The notes beneath the pieces were generated by a model. That model worked only from the letters and a program-made list of their open reading frames with translations, had not been told where the DNA came from and did not search any database. Shown piece by piece: positions 46,450 through 58,249 of a stretch of DNA of 64,000 nt (its first letter is position 1; each line of letters opens with the position of its first letter). The position numbers and the translations under genes are program-made. The DNA is from Chinchilla lanigera (taxonomy: Eukaryota > Chordata > Mammalia > Rodentia > Chinchillidae). The stretch lies in NCBI RefSeq assembly GCF_000276665.1, contig NW_004955460.1, forward strand, positions 1,529,473 through 1,593,472, in the 5' to 3' direction.

Positions 46450-47490
46450 TTCCTTATCTTTGTTCATATCCCCTTCTCTCTTCATGATTGTATTTTCTGT
46501 CCCTTTAGTCTTATGCAGACTTGCTAGAAATGTTTTCCTTTATTGTTCCCTCTGCCCTGCAGACCACCTGCTTTAGGATATATTTATAAATGCTAATGGC
46601 TTTCCTTTTGTTAGCTTGTCATTTGTTTTTGCCATTACCATTTCTCCCTCTTTGTAACCTCTCAACTTCTCAGATGTAGAGTGTGAGTCCATACATTGGA
46701 TTGTTTTAATAGTAAGGTGATATTCATGTCACCATGTTCTGTTACTACACCAAATGACCACTGGTGCTATTATTTGCAAATGGAAATACTTTTAAAATTT
46801 TATCCTGTAGGTTTGCAAAACATAAAGTTCTATATGTGTGCTAGTGTGTGTTCGTGTGTGTGCTTGCACATAGGTGTGTGTATCTACCCTCCGATGCATG
46901 TGCTGCTTGGGCGTGAATATGCAGTACAGGATATACTTGAATCTATTAAGATGTAAGATAATATTATGCGATAACTTTTGAAAAGACTCCAACAGTAAGT
47001 TGAAGCAGGCATGGTTCTTATAATCCAAGACAGGAAATGGTTCATGATGTTAATAATCAGTGGGGAGGAAGAGAGACTTCTGTTATCCTTGATAATTTAC
47101 TCCAGTACTCTGTAAAATTTGGGGAAGAGATTTTCACTTCTGTGTCATCAGGTCTTACTTGCTGTGTTTTGAGCCTATTTCCTCTTCTTTAGTCTTCAAA
47201 GCCACTAGACTACAAAGTGGGTGTTCTTAGTAATCTTTTACATGTTTGAAAATGTGTGTTAAAATACCGAACCTTCCATATTTTAATTTTTCTACCCATT
47301 GTTTTATTTCGGTTTTGGCTGATTGTACCTTGTCCTGGTTAGTTCATGGAGACCAAAAAAACTCTTTACTTGTATGAGGGTATGATTAGTATCCAATACA
47401 GGAAGCACCTCTGAAATGCTAACTATCAGAATGTTCATCTGAGTGATTTTGTGTGTGTTTCTAACTTGTTGTTACTCATGGTAACTCTGC
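46450..47490. other. Intron 2 stretch without firm features
   Basis: A short GT-rich patch at about 46838-46882 is the only clear landmark. Confidence 0.4.
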
Positions 47491-47492
47491 AC

Positions 47493-47835
47493 TGCTATGG
47501 TTTAGATTTAAAATTTCCCCGCCTCCCAGATTCTCATGGGGTGCTATACTCCTCGGTGGATTCACTCACTGATAAAATTCAGTAGCTGACTGTGTCGTTA
47601 GGGGGTGGTCCCTGGTTGGAGGTGGTCCCTGGGGTGTGACCTGGAAGGGTGCATTCTTGTCCCTGGCTCTTCCTTTCTTTCTCTGCTTTTTGGGTACCAT
47701 GGGATGAGTGGCTGTTCCTTTGTCTGGTCCTTGTGCCGTATTGTTTCTGTATTGGAGCCAGCAAATTGTAACCTGGAACTACGGGTGCTAGGTATTTCGT
47801 CCCAGTCAGATGAGAAAGTGGCATATGCCCAGTCT
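47493..47835 (+). mobile_element. MaLR-type LTR, eroded
   Basis: TGCTATGGTTTAGATTT start, GGTGGTCCCTGGGGTGTGACC, TTGTCCCTGGCTCTTCC and a TTGGAGCCAGCAAATTG segment follow MaLR LTR order. The 3' end is poorly preserved and no internal region is present. Confidence 0.7.
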
Positions 47836-47934
47836 GTGAAATTGTGTTTATAAGTTGCATGCATCGCATAATCTCTTGGTTGATGATTACTCTGTTTTCT
47901 ACCAAACATCTCATTGGGTTGTTGGACCAAAATT

Positions 47935-48027
47935 TTTTTTTTTTTTCCCTCCGGTACCAGGAACAGAACTCACAACCTTGCGCTTGCCAGGCAGGCGCTT
48001 TTGCCGCTGAGCTAAATCCCCAGCCCC
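47935..48027 (-). mobile_element. ID element (young)
   Basis: Reverse ID body with T tail. A perfect 15-base duplication flanks it (47920-47934 and 48028-48042). The body is nearly the same as the ID at 32995. Confidence 0.97.
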
Positions 48028-48059
48028 TGTTGGACCAAAATTAATTTATTTTACCAATC

Positions 48060-48935
48060 TTTGTTGTTGCTTAGTTAGGATATTTTTAGTAGATTTCATT
48101 TTTTAGAGCAGTATTAGGTTCACAGAAAAATTGAGTGTGAGGTATAGAAATTTCCCATACAATGCTTACCCCTCATATGTACACCTTCCTCTGTCAGCAT
48201 CTTCTCCCACCAGAGCGGTACCCTTGTTAAATGGGTGGACCTACATTGACACATTGTTGTTACCACAGCTTACATTAAGGTTCACTCTTGGTCTGATGCC
48301 TTCCATCATTTGGACCTATGACATTATAGTATAGTGTATGGCATTGTAGTATCCCAGAGAGTCATTTCACCGCCCTTAAATTGGCCTGCCCTCTTTCTAT
48401 TCATCCCTCCTGTCTACTCCTGTCTCACAACCTTTGGCAACCACTGACAACCTAGTTTTGCCTTTGTAGGTTGTTATATGATTGGAACCACACAGTGTAT
48501 GGACTTTTCAGCTTGGCTGCTTTCCCTGGCTGATATGCACTTAAGTTTCCTCCATGTTTCTGTATGGGTCTCATCAGTTCTTCTTAGCAAGGGCAATATT
48601 TCATTGTCTAGATATTCTACCGTTCATTGTCCATTCACCTGCTGAATGACATCTTGGTTACTTCTAAGCATTGGTGATAATGAATAAAGTTGTGATAAAC
48701 ATCTGTAGTGTATTAGTTTTTAAGTTTTCATTTTACTGATGTAAGTAGTGTAGTAGTCATTCTTGTGGCTGGTTTTTTGTTCTTATCTCTACTTATTTAT
48801 ATAAATTCTTCAAGTAGAATTATTAAATCAAGAAATACACTTCTAGGTTTAGATACATGTTTAGAAGGCTAAACCAGTTTATCCTCCCCAGTAACGTGTA
48901 TGTTTTTGAGAAAATAGAGCTCTTTCTCTCTAGGT
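48060..48935 (-). mobile_element. L1 remnant (old L1M type)
   Basis: GGTTCACAGAAAAATTGAGTG, CACAACCTTTGGCAACCACTG, ATTGGAACCACACAGTGTATG and TTCATTGTCCATTCACCTGC are the reverse text of an old L1 3' half. Confidence 0.8.
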
Positions 48936-49370
48936 AGTTTATTGGGGTTGCTGTAAGAGATTACCACAAGCCAGGTGGCTTGAAATAACCGAAGTTTATT
49001 CTTGTACATTTTTGAAAGCCAGAAGCCTGAAATTAAGGTGCTGGCAGACCATGTTCCTCTGAAGGCCCTAGGACACAGCCCCTGCCCTTCTCCTGCACTT
49101 TGGTGGTTGTACTCACCCTTGGCACTGTGCTTGTAGACAGATTTTTCTATAGTCTCTGCTGTGATTGGCACCTGGTATTTGTCCGTCTGTGTGTCTCTAT
49201 GTATGCTGGCCATTTTATCTGGTCACTGCTGATTGGACTAGGATGCACCTTTCCATTAGGACCTCATTTTATCTGATTGCTTCTGCAAAGATCCTTTTTC
49301 CAGATGTTTCAGGTGGACATGTTGGAGATGGTGTAGGCCCTCTAATCACTAGGCATAATGTAGGACATTG
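48936..49370. repeat. Unclassified old interspersed repeat
   Basis: GGTTGCTGTAAGAGATTACCAC, CAGGTGGCTTGAAATAA and GTTCCTCTGAAGGCCCTAGG are typical of an old mammal-wide family that I cannot name with certainty. It follows directly on the L1 remnant, as its relative does at 56127. Confidence 0.55.
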
Positions 49371-49374
49371 ATTT

Positions 49375-51215
49375 CACCTTCATTGCTGGGTTACATGGGT
49401 GGCTCCCTGTGTTGTCCCAGAGCGAGGAGGCGTTACTTCACAGCGACTTCCTCTGGGGGGTTGGATTCTCTCTTCTGTGCCTGCTTGTTAGCACTTCCTG
49501 TTGCCTACAAAATGTCAAAACGTATTAAAGTATTATTGTTCCCACCCAGCAGAATCAAGGACTTCATTGTCTTTTCCATCAGTCGCTTTGGAGTACTTTG
49601 TGTAGGTGCTGTGCTGGCCACAGGGAGTGCAACCAGGATGGAGAGGACACATTTTAAGGAATTCAGACTTCGGGTAAAACAGAACACAATACATAAAAAT
49701 TCAGTCATAATGCCGTGCACCGAGTAGTGTGGTTGAGAGGCTTGACAAGTGCTCTGGGGGGATGGAAGAGGGAATGGCCAATTTGGTTGAAGGAGGGGGC
49801 GTTGCCAGGGAAAGGTTTTGGTGAGGGGAGATGGGATGGATATTGTTTCACACAGGAGCGTGGACCTAAGGTTTGTGCGGATGCTCCTCCGTTCTGGCGG
49901 GCTGAGCCATATTTCCAGGCTGAATTTCATACCTGGGATAGCTAATGATATGCTCAGGCTTGCTTGCTCGTTTGCTTAATGCGTGGTGACAGTGAGGCTA
50001 AATTCTCAGGCGCTGCTCTGATTAGGCCTGGTTGACACCAGTGTTGCTGAAGTCACCCCTGTAGCAGGAGAGGGAGCTGAGTACAGGACACTGTGACTGT
50101 GGGGACAGAGTCTACTCCAGAAAGCAAATCCTGAATTTTGGTGCCAGGGGCTGTTTTGTTTATTTTACTTTTTAATCACAGTCCTTTGTCCTTGACACGA
50201 AGAGCACTGGTGGGCTGGACTGTTGCTGGTTGGCCATGCTCTTGTGCCCTGTGGACTCACATCTGTAGTGTGCAGGACTGCACAAGGAAAGCTGTGGCCC
50301 ATCTGTACAGCTCCAGAATGTCACCAATAAAGCGTTTGGACATTTGGATTTCCTGAGAACTGTGGGACAGAAGCTGTAGCTTGTCTGCAGACTCTGAGGA
50401 TTGCATAAGAAATAGGTCTGAGCATTTGCCATAATTATAAGAAAAATGTGGCCCAAGTGTGTGGGGTTCCAGCACGCTCTTTAAAGGTTTCTGTGTGTGC
50501 CTCTGAATCCTCTGAATGAATATGAATGATAGGGAGTATGAAATGAGGGGGTTTTTGGGGAGAGGGAATGGAAGCAGATTTTAGACGGTCTTTGAACCCT
50601 TTCCTATGAACATATGTGGAGTCCGATGGCCTCGGGAAACAAGTCTAAAACCCCCACATAAGAGAGGTTTTAGTGTGAGATGTGGGTGCCAGCCTTTTAA
50701 AAGCCATCAGTTCAAGCAGAAGAGGGGATCTGGTAGCACAGGTAGAAAGGTACCGAGTGTGTAGACCTCCACAACCTACTATTTTACAGGCTCAGGTAGG
50801 ATGGGAGCTAAGGTTCACCTTCACAGGATCTTGTTTATGGCAAGTTAGCCTGTCTAGAAGCACCCTCTGAGACACAGGTCAGTGTGTGGCATGTTTCCTA
50901 AGAGTGCCCTGAAGTGTGTTCTTGGGAAAGGAGCAGAGGGCACGGGACTGGGTGGTAGAGATGGCCAGGCCTTCATACCTCTTCCAAGATGGTTTAATCA
51001 GGTGAGGACAACCCGAGGCCCAGCATAACCTCGAGCAAGGCATCTGTGTGTGGCCTGACTGCTGGAGGGCATCCACCAACTGCAACTGAGGCAAGCATTG
51101 GTTCACTGAAGTGGATCTGGGCTGGGCGTCACAATGTCCACTATGGTTTATGCCACATGGCCTCATTCATTCATTCATGGAAGCCTTCTGTCATCACAGT
51201 GTGCTCTGTGCATTT
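49375..51215. other. Intron 2 stretch, mostly unique
   Basis: No transposon or exon is firmly recognised. The 49900-50060 part is compact, with homeodomain-type words (GCTAATGATATG), and could be a small element. Confidence 0.4.
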
Positions 51216-51224
51216 AGTAAAGCC

Positions 51225-51300
51225 AGGCCCTGCTCTAGGTGCTGCGGATAGAACCTTCAATGAATCAGGTCCCTGCACCCTAGGAAGAGAAGGCTAGTGA
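51225..51300 (+). mobile_element. Possible old L2/MIR-class fragment
   Basis: CCCTGCTCTAGGTGCTGCGGATAG and GGTCCCTGCACCCTAGGA resemble a widespread old mammalian repeat. Confidence 0.35.
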
Positions 51301-51504
51301 ACAAGGGAACCCGGATGCCGAGCGTTCCAGAGCAGAAACAGGATGGCAGGAGACTGAAGGAGCAGAAAGAGATGAGGTCTAGGGCAGGAGTTTGGATTTT
51401 ATTCTAAGTGGGGTGGAAATTGAAGAGGGATTTGAAACCAAGAGGGTGCTCTTCCAGAGAGGGTTTAGACAGGCATATTCTGCCCAGAGTGTTTCCTGTG
51501 AGTA

Positions 51505-51660
51505 CCTCGCTTTATCCTTGGTGATCCTTTCAAGCATAACTGCTGTTGTTTTGATTTTTTATCTTATGCGGGGCTTGAGGCACAGAAAGGTTAAACGACT
51601 TCTCCGAGGTGACAGGTGGCAGAGCTGGGAACCAGATGAAGAGGTCAGGCTTCTGGCTGG
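51505..51660 (-). mobile_element. MIR element
   Basis: GAGGCACAGAAAGGTTAAACG, CTCCGAGGTGACAGGTGGCAG and AGCTGGGAACCAGATGAAGAGG are the MIR core in reverse. Confidence 0.75.
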
Positions 51661-51664
51661 CTGT

Positions 51665-53485
51665 TGTGCTCAGACCCCATGTCCAGGACAGAGAGGGCGG
51701 TAGTGGGTGGAAGTGGAGGGACTCGGGCTCTGCTAGGGTGGTGGGATGTAAGGAAAAGAGAGAAGAATCCAGAAGGACTCGCAGTGCCTTGAGTTTTGAC
51801 AGATACATACAATAAATATAGCTAGGATATAGCATACCAAGTGTGTCTACTATATCCTGTGTAGCGGCTGTGTAGGGGTAGGGAGAAATGTTTGGACTGT
51901 CCCAGATCCTTCTGTGGCATGGAAAGAAACTAAACTCCTGGAAAGAACATGGATTTTTGCCCAGGAACTTCTTTGTCACTGGTGTCCCCGGAAATCACTC
52001 ACATCTCCAAGGCCGGATTGGCCTAAGCCCTTTCCATGGGACTGGCTCTGGTAAGGTGAGGATGAAGAACAGCCTGTGCAGGAGAGGTAATTAGCATCCG
52101 GCCTGTTGCTGCCTGTCCTAGTGCCGGCTGCCAGGACACAGCGCAAGGTAATTACAGAGATTGGCACCGCCAGTGTGGTGGTGTTTATATCCCACAAGGA
52201 TGGTGAAGCTGATGTTCCACAGGGATTTACTTGGGACTCTGTTTGCCAACAATTTAATTCCTATGCAGGGAATCTGTTCTTCATTCTCTGTGGGGCTTTA
52301 TCTTCCACTGGATGCTGGCATGTTGGTTAATAACCTTGGCTGGTAGGAAGTGAAATGGGAGTTCTTGTTAGAAAAACTGTTGAGGGAGAAATTATGCCTT
52401 CTTGGTTTTTTGGTTTTTTTTGCTTTTTTTTTTTTTGCTAAGGAGCCTGACTTTACAAGACCATTATTAGTACTGTTTTAAAGCAGAGATACTGCTTTGT
52501 GATTTGGAGTTTAGGCAGCAAGATAAAAAAGAACAAGTAATGCCTAGTTATGTTTCATTGTCATTTTTTTCTTCATGTTGTTCTATCAAACATGGTAGCC
52601 AGTAACATATTTTGGCTACTTACATTCAAAGTTAAATGAAATTGAATGAAATTAAGTCTTAATATCCTTGATCATACTATCCATATTTTAAGTGTTGACT
52701 AGTCACATGGGGTGGCTGACCACCCTGTTGGACAGAACAGATATAGAACATTTCAATGCTCGCAATAAGTTCTTCCTGACAGTGCTGCTCAGAGCTATGG
52801 AATCCATGAGACCTGGATTGTTGGAGTTGCATTGAAAATTGAGTTCCTCAGGAACTAAGATACAAAGAGTTCTTATGGAGAAACTGACGGATAGAGCTAA
52901 ACCTGAAAAAAAGTCACCCTGTTTAAAGGACCATTCGGATGTCCTGTATTCTGAAGGTGGGAATCTCATCAGTAACCAGAATATCAGTTCCTGGAATGTT
53001 GAGTACCTGGATTTTTCAAGCTGGTTCGTGCTTGTGTGTGTTGATTAAGATGTAGAGGGCCCTTTTTCTCTTCCTCAGTACTTTAATATGAGCCTTTATC
53101 TGTCTGCTCATATCTGTTTTGCAAATGGGTATGATCATCTCAGAGGAATGCAGTGTGGGGGAGTGGAATGTTTTTATTATACTTTGAAATCACAGTGAAA
53201 GATATTTGTAGTGTTATATTAAAAGAACTACAGTATATGAACCAGTCGTTAGAAGGTTTGCCTCCACTGGGAATTTAAATCCTCTTGTCCCTTAAGATCT
53301 GAATTTCATTTAGACCTTCCTTTTTTTAGATAATATTTTTTGTGTTGGTGAGAAGATAAGGTGCTGTAATATAATCATTAGAAATTGATTGTGCTTTGGG
53401 TAATGAGTTGGTAAACTATGTCTTAAGTACCCAATCCAGCCCACTGTCTATTGCTGTAAAGAGAATTTTATTGGGACATCGCCAT
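51665..53485. other. Intron 2 stretch, mostly unique
   Basis: T-rich tract at 52406-52438. The 52080-52270 part holds two GGTAATTA words (52086 and 52147) and looks compact and repeat-free. Confidence 0.4.
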
Positions 53486-53490
53486 GTCCA

Positions 53491-53692
53491 TTTTTTTTTT
53501 TTTTTTTTTTTTTGTGGCACTAGAGATCCAACCCACATGTGATCTATCGTTAGCTACTCTCCCAGCTCTTAAAAAAATATTTTTGAGACAGGGTTTTGCT
53601 AAGTTGTCCAGGCAGTGTTCAAACTTGCAATCTTCCTGCCTCAGCTTTCTGAGGTGTGAGGAGTACAAGCATATGCCACTCTGCCCAGCCCG
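53491..53692 (-). mobile_element. B1-ID dimeric SINE
   Basis: A 23-base T tail, reverse ID (GTGGCACTAGAGATCCAACCC), then reverse B1 (GAGACAGGGTTTTGCTAAGT, CTTCCTGCCTCAGCTTTCTG). Confidence 0.9.
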
Positions 53693-54179
53693 TGCTCTTA
53701 CTACTGTCTGTGGCTGCTTTCATTCTACAATTGAGAAACTGTAGAATTGCAACAGAATGACCTGCACAACTGAAGATATTCAAAGGCTCTGGCCCTTGAC
53801 CAAGACATTTGCCACCCCCTGTCCAGATAACAGGTGAATGATAAGACTCCCTTTCTAAGAAGGAAGCACCCGTGCAGGCCCAGGCTTGCTATCGGTATAG
53901 GGTTTTAGAAGTTGCATGAGATCTCCCCATGCTTCTGAAAGATTTTGAGGCAATGTAAGTAGTAGACAGTTGAAAAAGTTATTCCCCATTGTGCTTCTTT
54001 GAACCTCAAGGATAGAATAGCTTCCCCAGCTCTTTTACTTTCCCATGATTGATGGAAGAGTGTGTCCTGCTTTCTGCCATTTTCCTTATTCTTTCTTCCT
54101 CTCTTTTTTTTAGCTGACAACCTTACTTTCTACTTCTACTAAGTAACTGGAAACTGACAGAAGGGAAGTTTTTCTAATG

Positions 54180-54826
54180 CTTATTAGTACATGTTTGGGG
54201 GACATAATGATTGTGCTCATCATGGGGTTTGATACATGTAAATAACACATCTTAATTCTTTTTACATTTCCTTCACCTCCCCTCTCCTCCATCTCTAGAT
54301 CCATTTACCTTTTGTGTAAGATTGTACATCCCTATTTTGTATTGTCTGCTGTTATGTGCTTTAAATTATTTATAAAAAAACTATATGATCTTTAAGCATA
54401 TGTATCTGACTTACTTCATTTAACATATGGTCTCAGGGCATATCCGCTTTTCAACAAATGACTAAAGCTTACCCTTCTTTATGGCAGAGTAGTATTCCAT
54501 TGTGTGTAAATAGCTCATGTTCTTTATCCGCTTATCTGTTGGTGAGCATACAGGCCACTTCCCAGATTTAGCTGTTATGCGTCATGCTACTGTAAACATG
54601 GGTATGCGTACATTACTGTGGTATAATATCTTTAATTCTTTCAGGAAGATACCTACGAGGGGAATAGCTGGGTCAGATGGAATTTCTGGTTTTCGTGTTT
54701 TGAGGAATCTCCACGCTGATTTTTGCAGCAGTTGTACTAGTTTACATTCCCACCAGTAGTGCAGAAGGGGTCCTTTCCCCACCACCTCAACAGTGAGTTA
54801 TGGTTTGATTTGATGATGGCCACGGC
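54180..54826 (-). mobile_element. L1 3' end with ORF2 remnant
   Basis: On the minus strand, 54582-54785 still reads a frame with WWECKLVQ and DPAIPLVGI, text typical of the C-terminal part of the L1 ORF2 protein. The rest is 3' sequence with stops. It is a dead 5'-truncated copy. Confidence 0.88.
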
Positions 54827-54829
54827 ACC

Positions 54830-55565
54830 CCCACCTGCTCACCTCCTGTCCTTGTGCCCAAACCTGGGTCCCTATAGATCAACCTCCTGGTGACTGTCTC
54901 AGGCCAGCTCCCTGGGAATCACCCCCTGGGCATCATGCTGGTCACCTTCCCCTCTCCCTGCCACTTACGGCGTCTTTCTAGTCTTTCTTCTGGGTGGCCC
55001 CATCAGCACACAAATCGCTACCTTCTGAGAGAAACTGGCGCTCAGTGGCCCTCTGCTGTCGCTCTGGGCCGCTCCCTGACCTGTCTCATTGTGCTGCAGC
55101 TCTCCTTCACATCTCCCGTCTTTTAAACCCACTCTGGCTCTTGCCCACGTCACTGCTCCCTGCGAATGGCTTTGCCACGGCCTCCGATGACTCTGCCATA
55201 GCTCCGTCCAGTGGTCAGCAACCAGTGACCGGGAACAGCACGGGCGCAGCTCTGCACTCCCCGTCACAGCGCATGGCCAGCACCTTCTGTTCTTCATTCA
55301 CCGCTTAGCTCTGCCTGAGTCTGCTGTCCCTCCATGGTGACCCTTCTCCTCCCCATCCTATGAGCGCTGTCCTGCCCGGGGAGTTCTGTCCTGGGACTGC
55401 TGCTCTCTCTGCCATCTTGGGTGAGGGCCCAGGTTTATGGTTTGAAGCGTCATTGCTTTGCTCACAGTTTCCCAGTTTTATTCTCTCCCTCCCACTCGTG
55501 TGTCAGTCCTCAGCTGTGCCACACACATTTCTGCTCTGGTACTGGAGAGATTTCTTGTTCTAGGG
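54830..55565. other. GC-rich intron 2 stretch, unassigned
   Basis: Pyrimidine-rich, CpG-containing sequence with several open but unrecognised frames. No exon or family is assigned; an old repeat is possible. Confidence 0.35.
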
Positions 55566-55569
55566 GTTT

Positions 55570-55672
55570 TGTTTTGTTTTATCTGAGATAAGGTCTTGCA
55601 GTTGGGCGCAAGTGATCCTCCTGCCTCAGCTTACCTAGTAGCTGGCACTGCAGTCATGCGCCAGTGCACAGG
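55570..55672 (-). mobile_element. B1-like SINE fragment, eroded
   Basis: GAGATAAGGTCTTGCAGTTG, TGATCCTCCTGCCTCAGC and TAGTAGCTGGCACTGCAG are a reverse B1 with losses. Confidence 0.7.
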
Positions 55673-55848
55673 GTTCTCACAGGCATCTCGAAGATGACAT
55701 TGTCTAACTGAGGTGATCCCCAGCATCCCTCAGACCTTGGTACCTTCTCTAGTCTAGTTGATAGCCAAGGCGTCTTTCTAGGTGTTAGGCCAAATGTTGG
55801 AATGGTAGTCTTTTTCTCTCTCCTATCTGTCTCTCTTTCTCTTTCTGT

Positions 55849-55851
<3 letters not shown>

Positions 55852-55892
<41 letters not shown>
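55852..55892. repeat. (AC)n microsatellite
   Basis: About 20 AC units preceded by a CT-rich tract. Confidence 0.97.
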
Positions 55893-55896
<4 letters not shown>

Positions 55897-55919
55897 GTTC
55901 CAAGTCTAGTCTATCAGGA

Positions 55920-56180
55920 AGTTGTTTCCTCATGCTATTTTTGTTTCTATGTCTGGTTACTTATATAAATTCCCTACAGCAGAATTGCTGGATCAAGAAA
56001 TACTCACATTTTTAGGATTCAGTAGATACTCAGAAAGGCCAGATCAACTTACCCTTTCACCAGCAATGTGGGTGCTTTTATTAGTCTTCTGCAGTACAGG
56101 TGAGAAGGTAGAGGTCTTTCTATGTAGTTTACTCAGACTGCTGTAATAAACGACCACAAACCTGGGGCTAAAAGCAGCAG
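55920..56180 (-). mobile_element. Old L1 piece joined to an unclassified repeat
   Basis: TTATATAAATTCCCTACAGC, ATCAAGAAATACTCACA and GTAGTTTACTCAGACTGCTGTAA follow the same order as at 48800-48960. Confidence 0.6.
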
Positions 56181-56184
56181 TTAC

Positions 56185-57500
56185 TGGCCATGGTGCACAG
56201 TAGGAGCTTATGGCCCCCACCCATTCTGATGGCGTCCCTCTGTGTGTTGTGTAGGAGTTTCTCTCCTCTCTTCTGGAGAGGGGACAATGAGTACCTTGAG
56301 ATCACAGGCCAGATCTCCTTTTTATGTGGCATTTCTGTAGGTGCTGCTGTGGGCTGTCTTTTGAAGGCGTACATTCCAGTGTAATCAGTACAATGGTTCT
56401 ATCCTGCTGGCTGCCTAAGGGACTTATGCATGACTGAGGGATTCAGCACCCCTACTTAGGTGGCCTGAAGTTTGCTGTCATTGGTGGGACTGTAAACTGG
56501 GGTCCCGGCGGAAGCATAGCTAATGTCTTCCATGTCTTCAGTGCTGTGAGTGACGCACATTTGCATCCTGTCTTCTCAGGAACTGTCTGCTCCAGGGACA
56601 GCTGTCCTGTGGGCCACTTGTGTTGTGACACTTGGTATGAGCTGCCTTTGGCCAGCATAGAACTCCCCTGGGCCACAGCTGGGCCCCTTGTTGGGACCAG
56701 AGGCAGTAAATCCATCAGGCCCCTCACTAGCACAGCCCTCTGAATCTCCCTGAGTGCTGATTCCAGTCCATAGCTGGCTCAGCAAGCAGACACTGAGGCC
56801 TGTGAGACCCTGCCATGGTCACTGTAAGCAGCCCAGGCCCTGCTCACAGCAGCAAATGGATATTTATGGAGGTGTTAAGTGACTCGACCTTCCAGTACTG
56901 TCTTGTGGAGCAGGCCACATCCAGAAGGCACAGTGCACATTCAGGGATTGACCCAACAACAGGCAGACTGTGTAAATGAAAACAATTTATTGAAGTACAG
57001 AACACATTGCCATGAATTCCCCTCATGATACTTCTCCTTGCTTCAAGCACACTTGTCTCATCATTCTGCCCACTTTCTGCAGCAGTTCTGGAAGTGTTCT
57101 TTCCTAGATGTCATTACAAGGTGTAGTCAAAATTATACTGAATGTTGTTGCTGAGAACCATGGAACAGAAAGGCAGGCTGGTAAAAACATGACTGTGTGT
57201 CCTCATCCCCCTTAGTCACTGTAGCTGATGTCCATTGAATTCTGTCTCTTCCTCAGAGTCAAAGTGACCATGAAAGATAAATGCTTTGAATCAGCTTAGG
57301 ACATTGAAGCGGCCAGCACAGTGAAACTAGAGTTACTGTACTCACAGAAGAGGACTCCAGAACTGCTTCAGAAAGTGCCAAGAAGATGGAATGAGTGTGG
57401 AAATCGAGGGGGAGCCTTCTTAGGGGGATTCATGGCAGTGTGTTCTTTTACTCTGACACATTTTTAAAGATTTAAACACACCCTGTATGTCTTGATCACG
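56185..57500. other. Intron 2 stretch without firm features
   Basis: No exon or clear transposon was recognised. Confidence 0.4.
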
Positions 57501-57839
57501 CCATGTGCTTGTCTGTGTGCTTCATGTGGTCACAGTCTCCCCTTGCTCGCCTCTGCTGACCCGTCCATGTCTTCAGCATCGAGTCCTCTGCAGTGTGACT
57601 TCCTTCCCCATATCTCTTTAATAAGCTGCTTATTAAGAATCCTCCTTCCATCAAATTCATCAGTTTTCTTACCTGCAGACTGCTGCCGATCCTGAACTTT
57701 TCCTCCTTTTTTATTTGACCTTTCTATTTCATTTCCTCCTGTGGCTCCTGAAAGGCCAATCTGATGAAATCTTCCTCTTTATTTGAAGTCACAGAAGTCT
57801 TTGTGTTTTTAGTACATACCCTCCTGCGGCATGGCATTT

Positions 57840-58075
57840 GCACTTATTGTTCCCTCTGCCTCTGTCTCTTGTCCCAGCTCCGGAGGACTGGATATTTCTT
57901 ACTGTTCAGCCTGTCGGTCTCCCGAGGCCTTTGCTGATGTCCCCTCTTATCCTCTGGTCACTCTGCTTCCATCACCTGCCCTGATCCTGGATAGAACGTA
58001 GGCTCTACCAGGCACCTGTGAGCTCCTGAGGGAAGGAGTAGTCTTCATGGGTCCTTGGCATCTGCGTGGAATTTG
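57840..58075 (+). mobile_element. Possible L2 3' remnant
   Basis: TTGTTCCCTCTGCCTCTGTC, GAACGTAGGCTCTACCAGGC and GTGAGCTCCTGAGGGAAGG follow the wording near L2 3' ends. Confidence 0.45.
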
Positions 58076-58094
58076 AGGGCTCAAGTGAGTCTGG

Positions 58095-58247
58095 CTGCGC
58101 TTAGCTATATCCTCAGCGCTTTTAAAAAAAAATTTGAGACAGAATTCTTGCTAAGTTACCAACTTGCTCAGACTGGACTCAAACTTGGCCGTCCTCCTGC
58201 TTCAGCCTCCCAGAACACTGGGATCACAGTGCAGTATCCCATCTGGC
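58095..58247 (-). mobile_element. B1-ID dimeric SINE, ID part reduced
   Basis: An ID remnant (CTTAGCTATATCCTCAGCGC) precedes a reverse B1 (GAGACAGAATTCTTGCTAAG, CCTCCTGCTTCAGCCTCCC). Confidence 0.8.
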
Positions 58248-58249
58248 TG

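Noticed and set aside
19582..50957. GLI-binding-site-like words (TGGGTGGTT at 19582 and 29059, TGGGTGGTA at 50949), suggesting autoregulation
   Set aside because: Each differs from the TGGGTGGTC consensus by one base. About a dozen such one-mismatch sites are expected by chance in 64 kb on two strands.
54582..54785. Minus-strand 67-codon frame as a small gene
   Set aside because: Its text is the C-terminal end of the L1 ORF2 protein; it is a dead LINE fragment.
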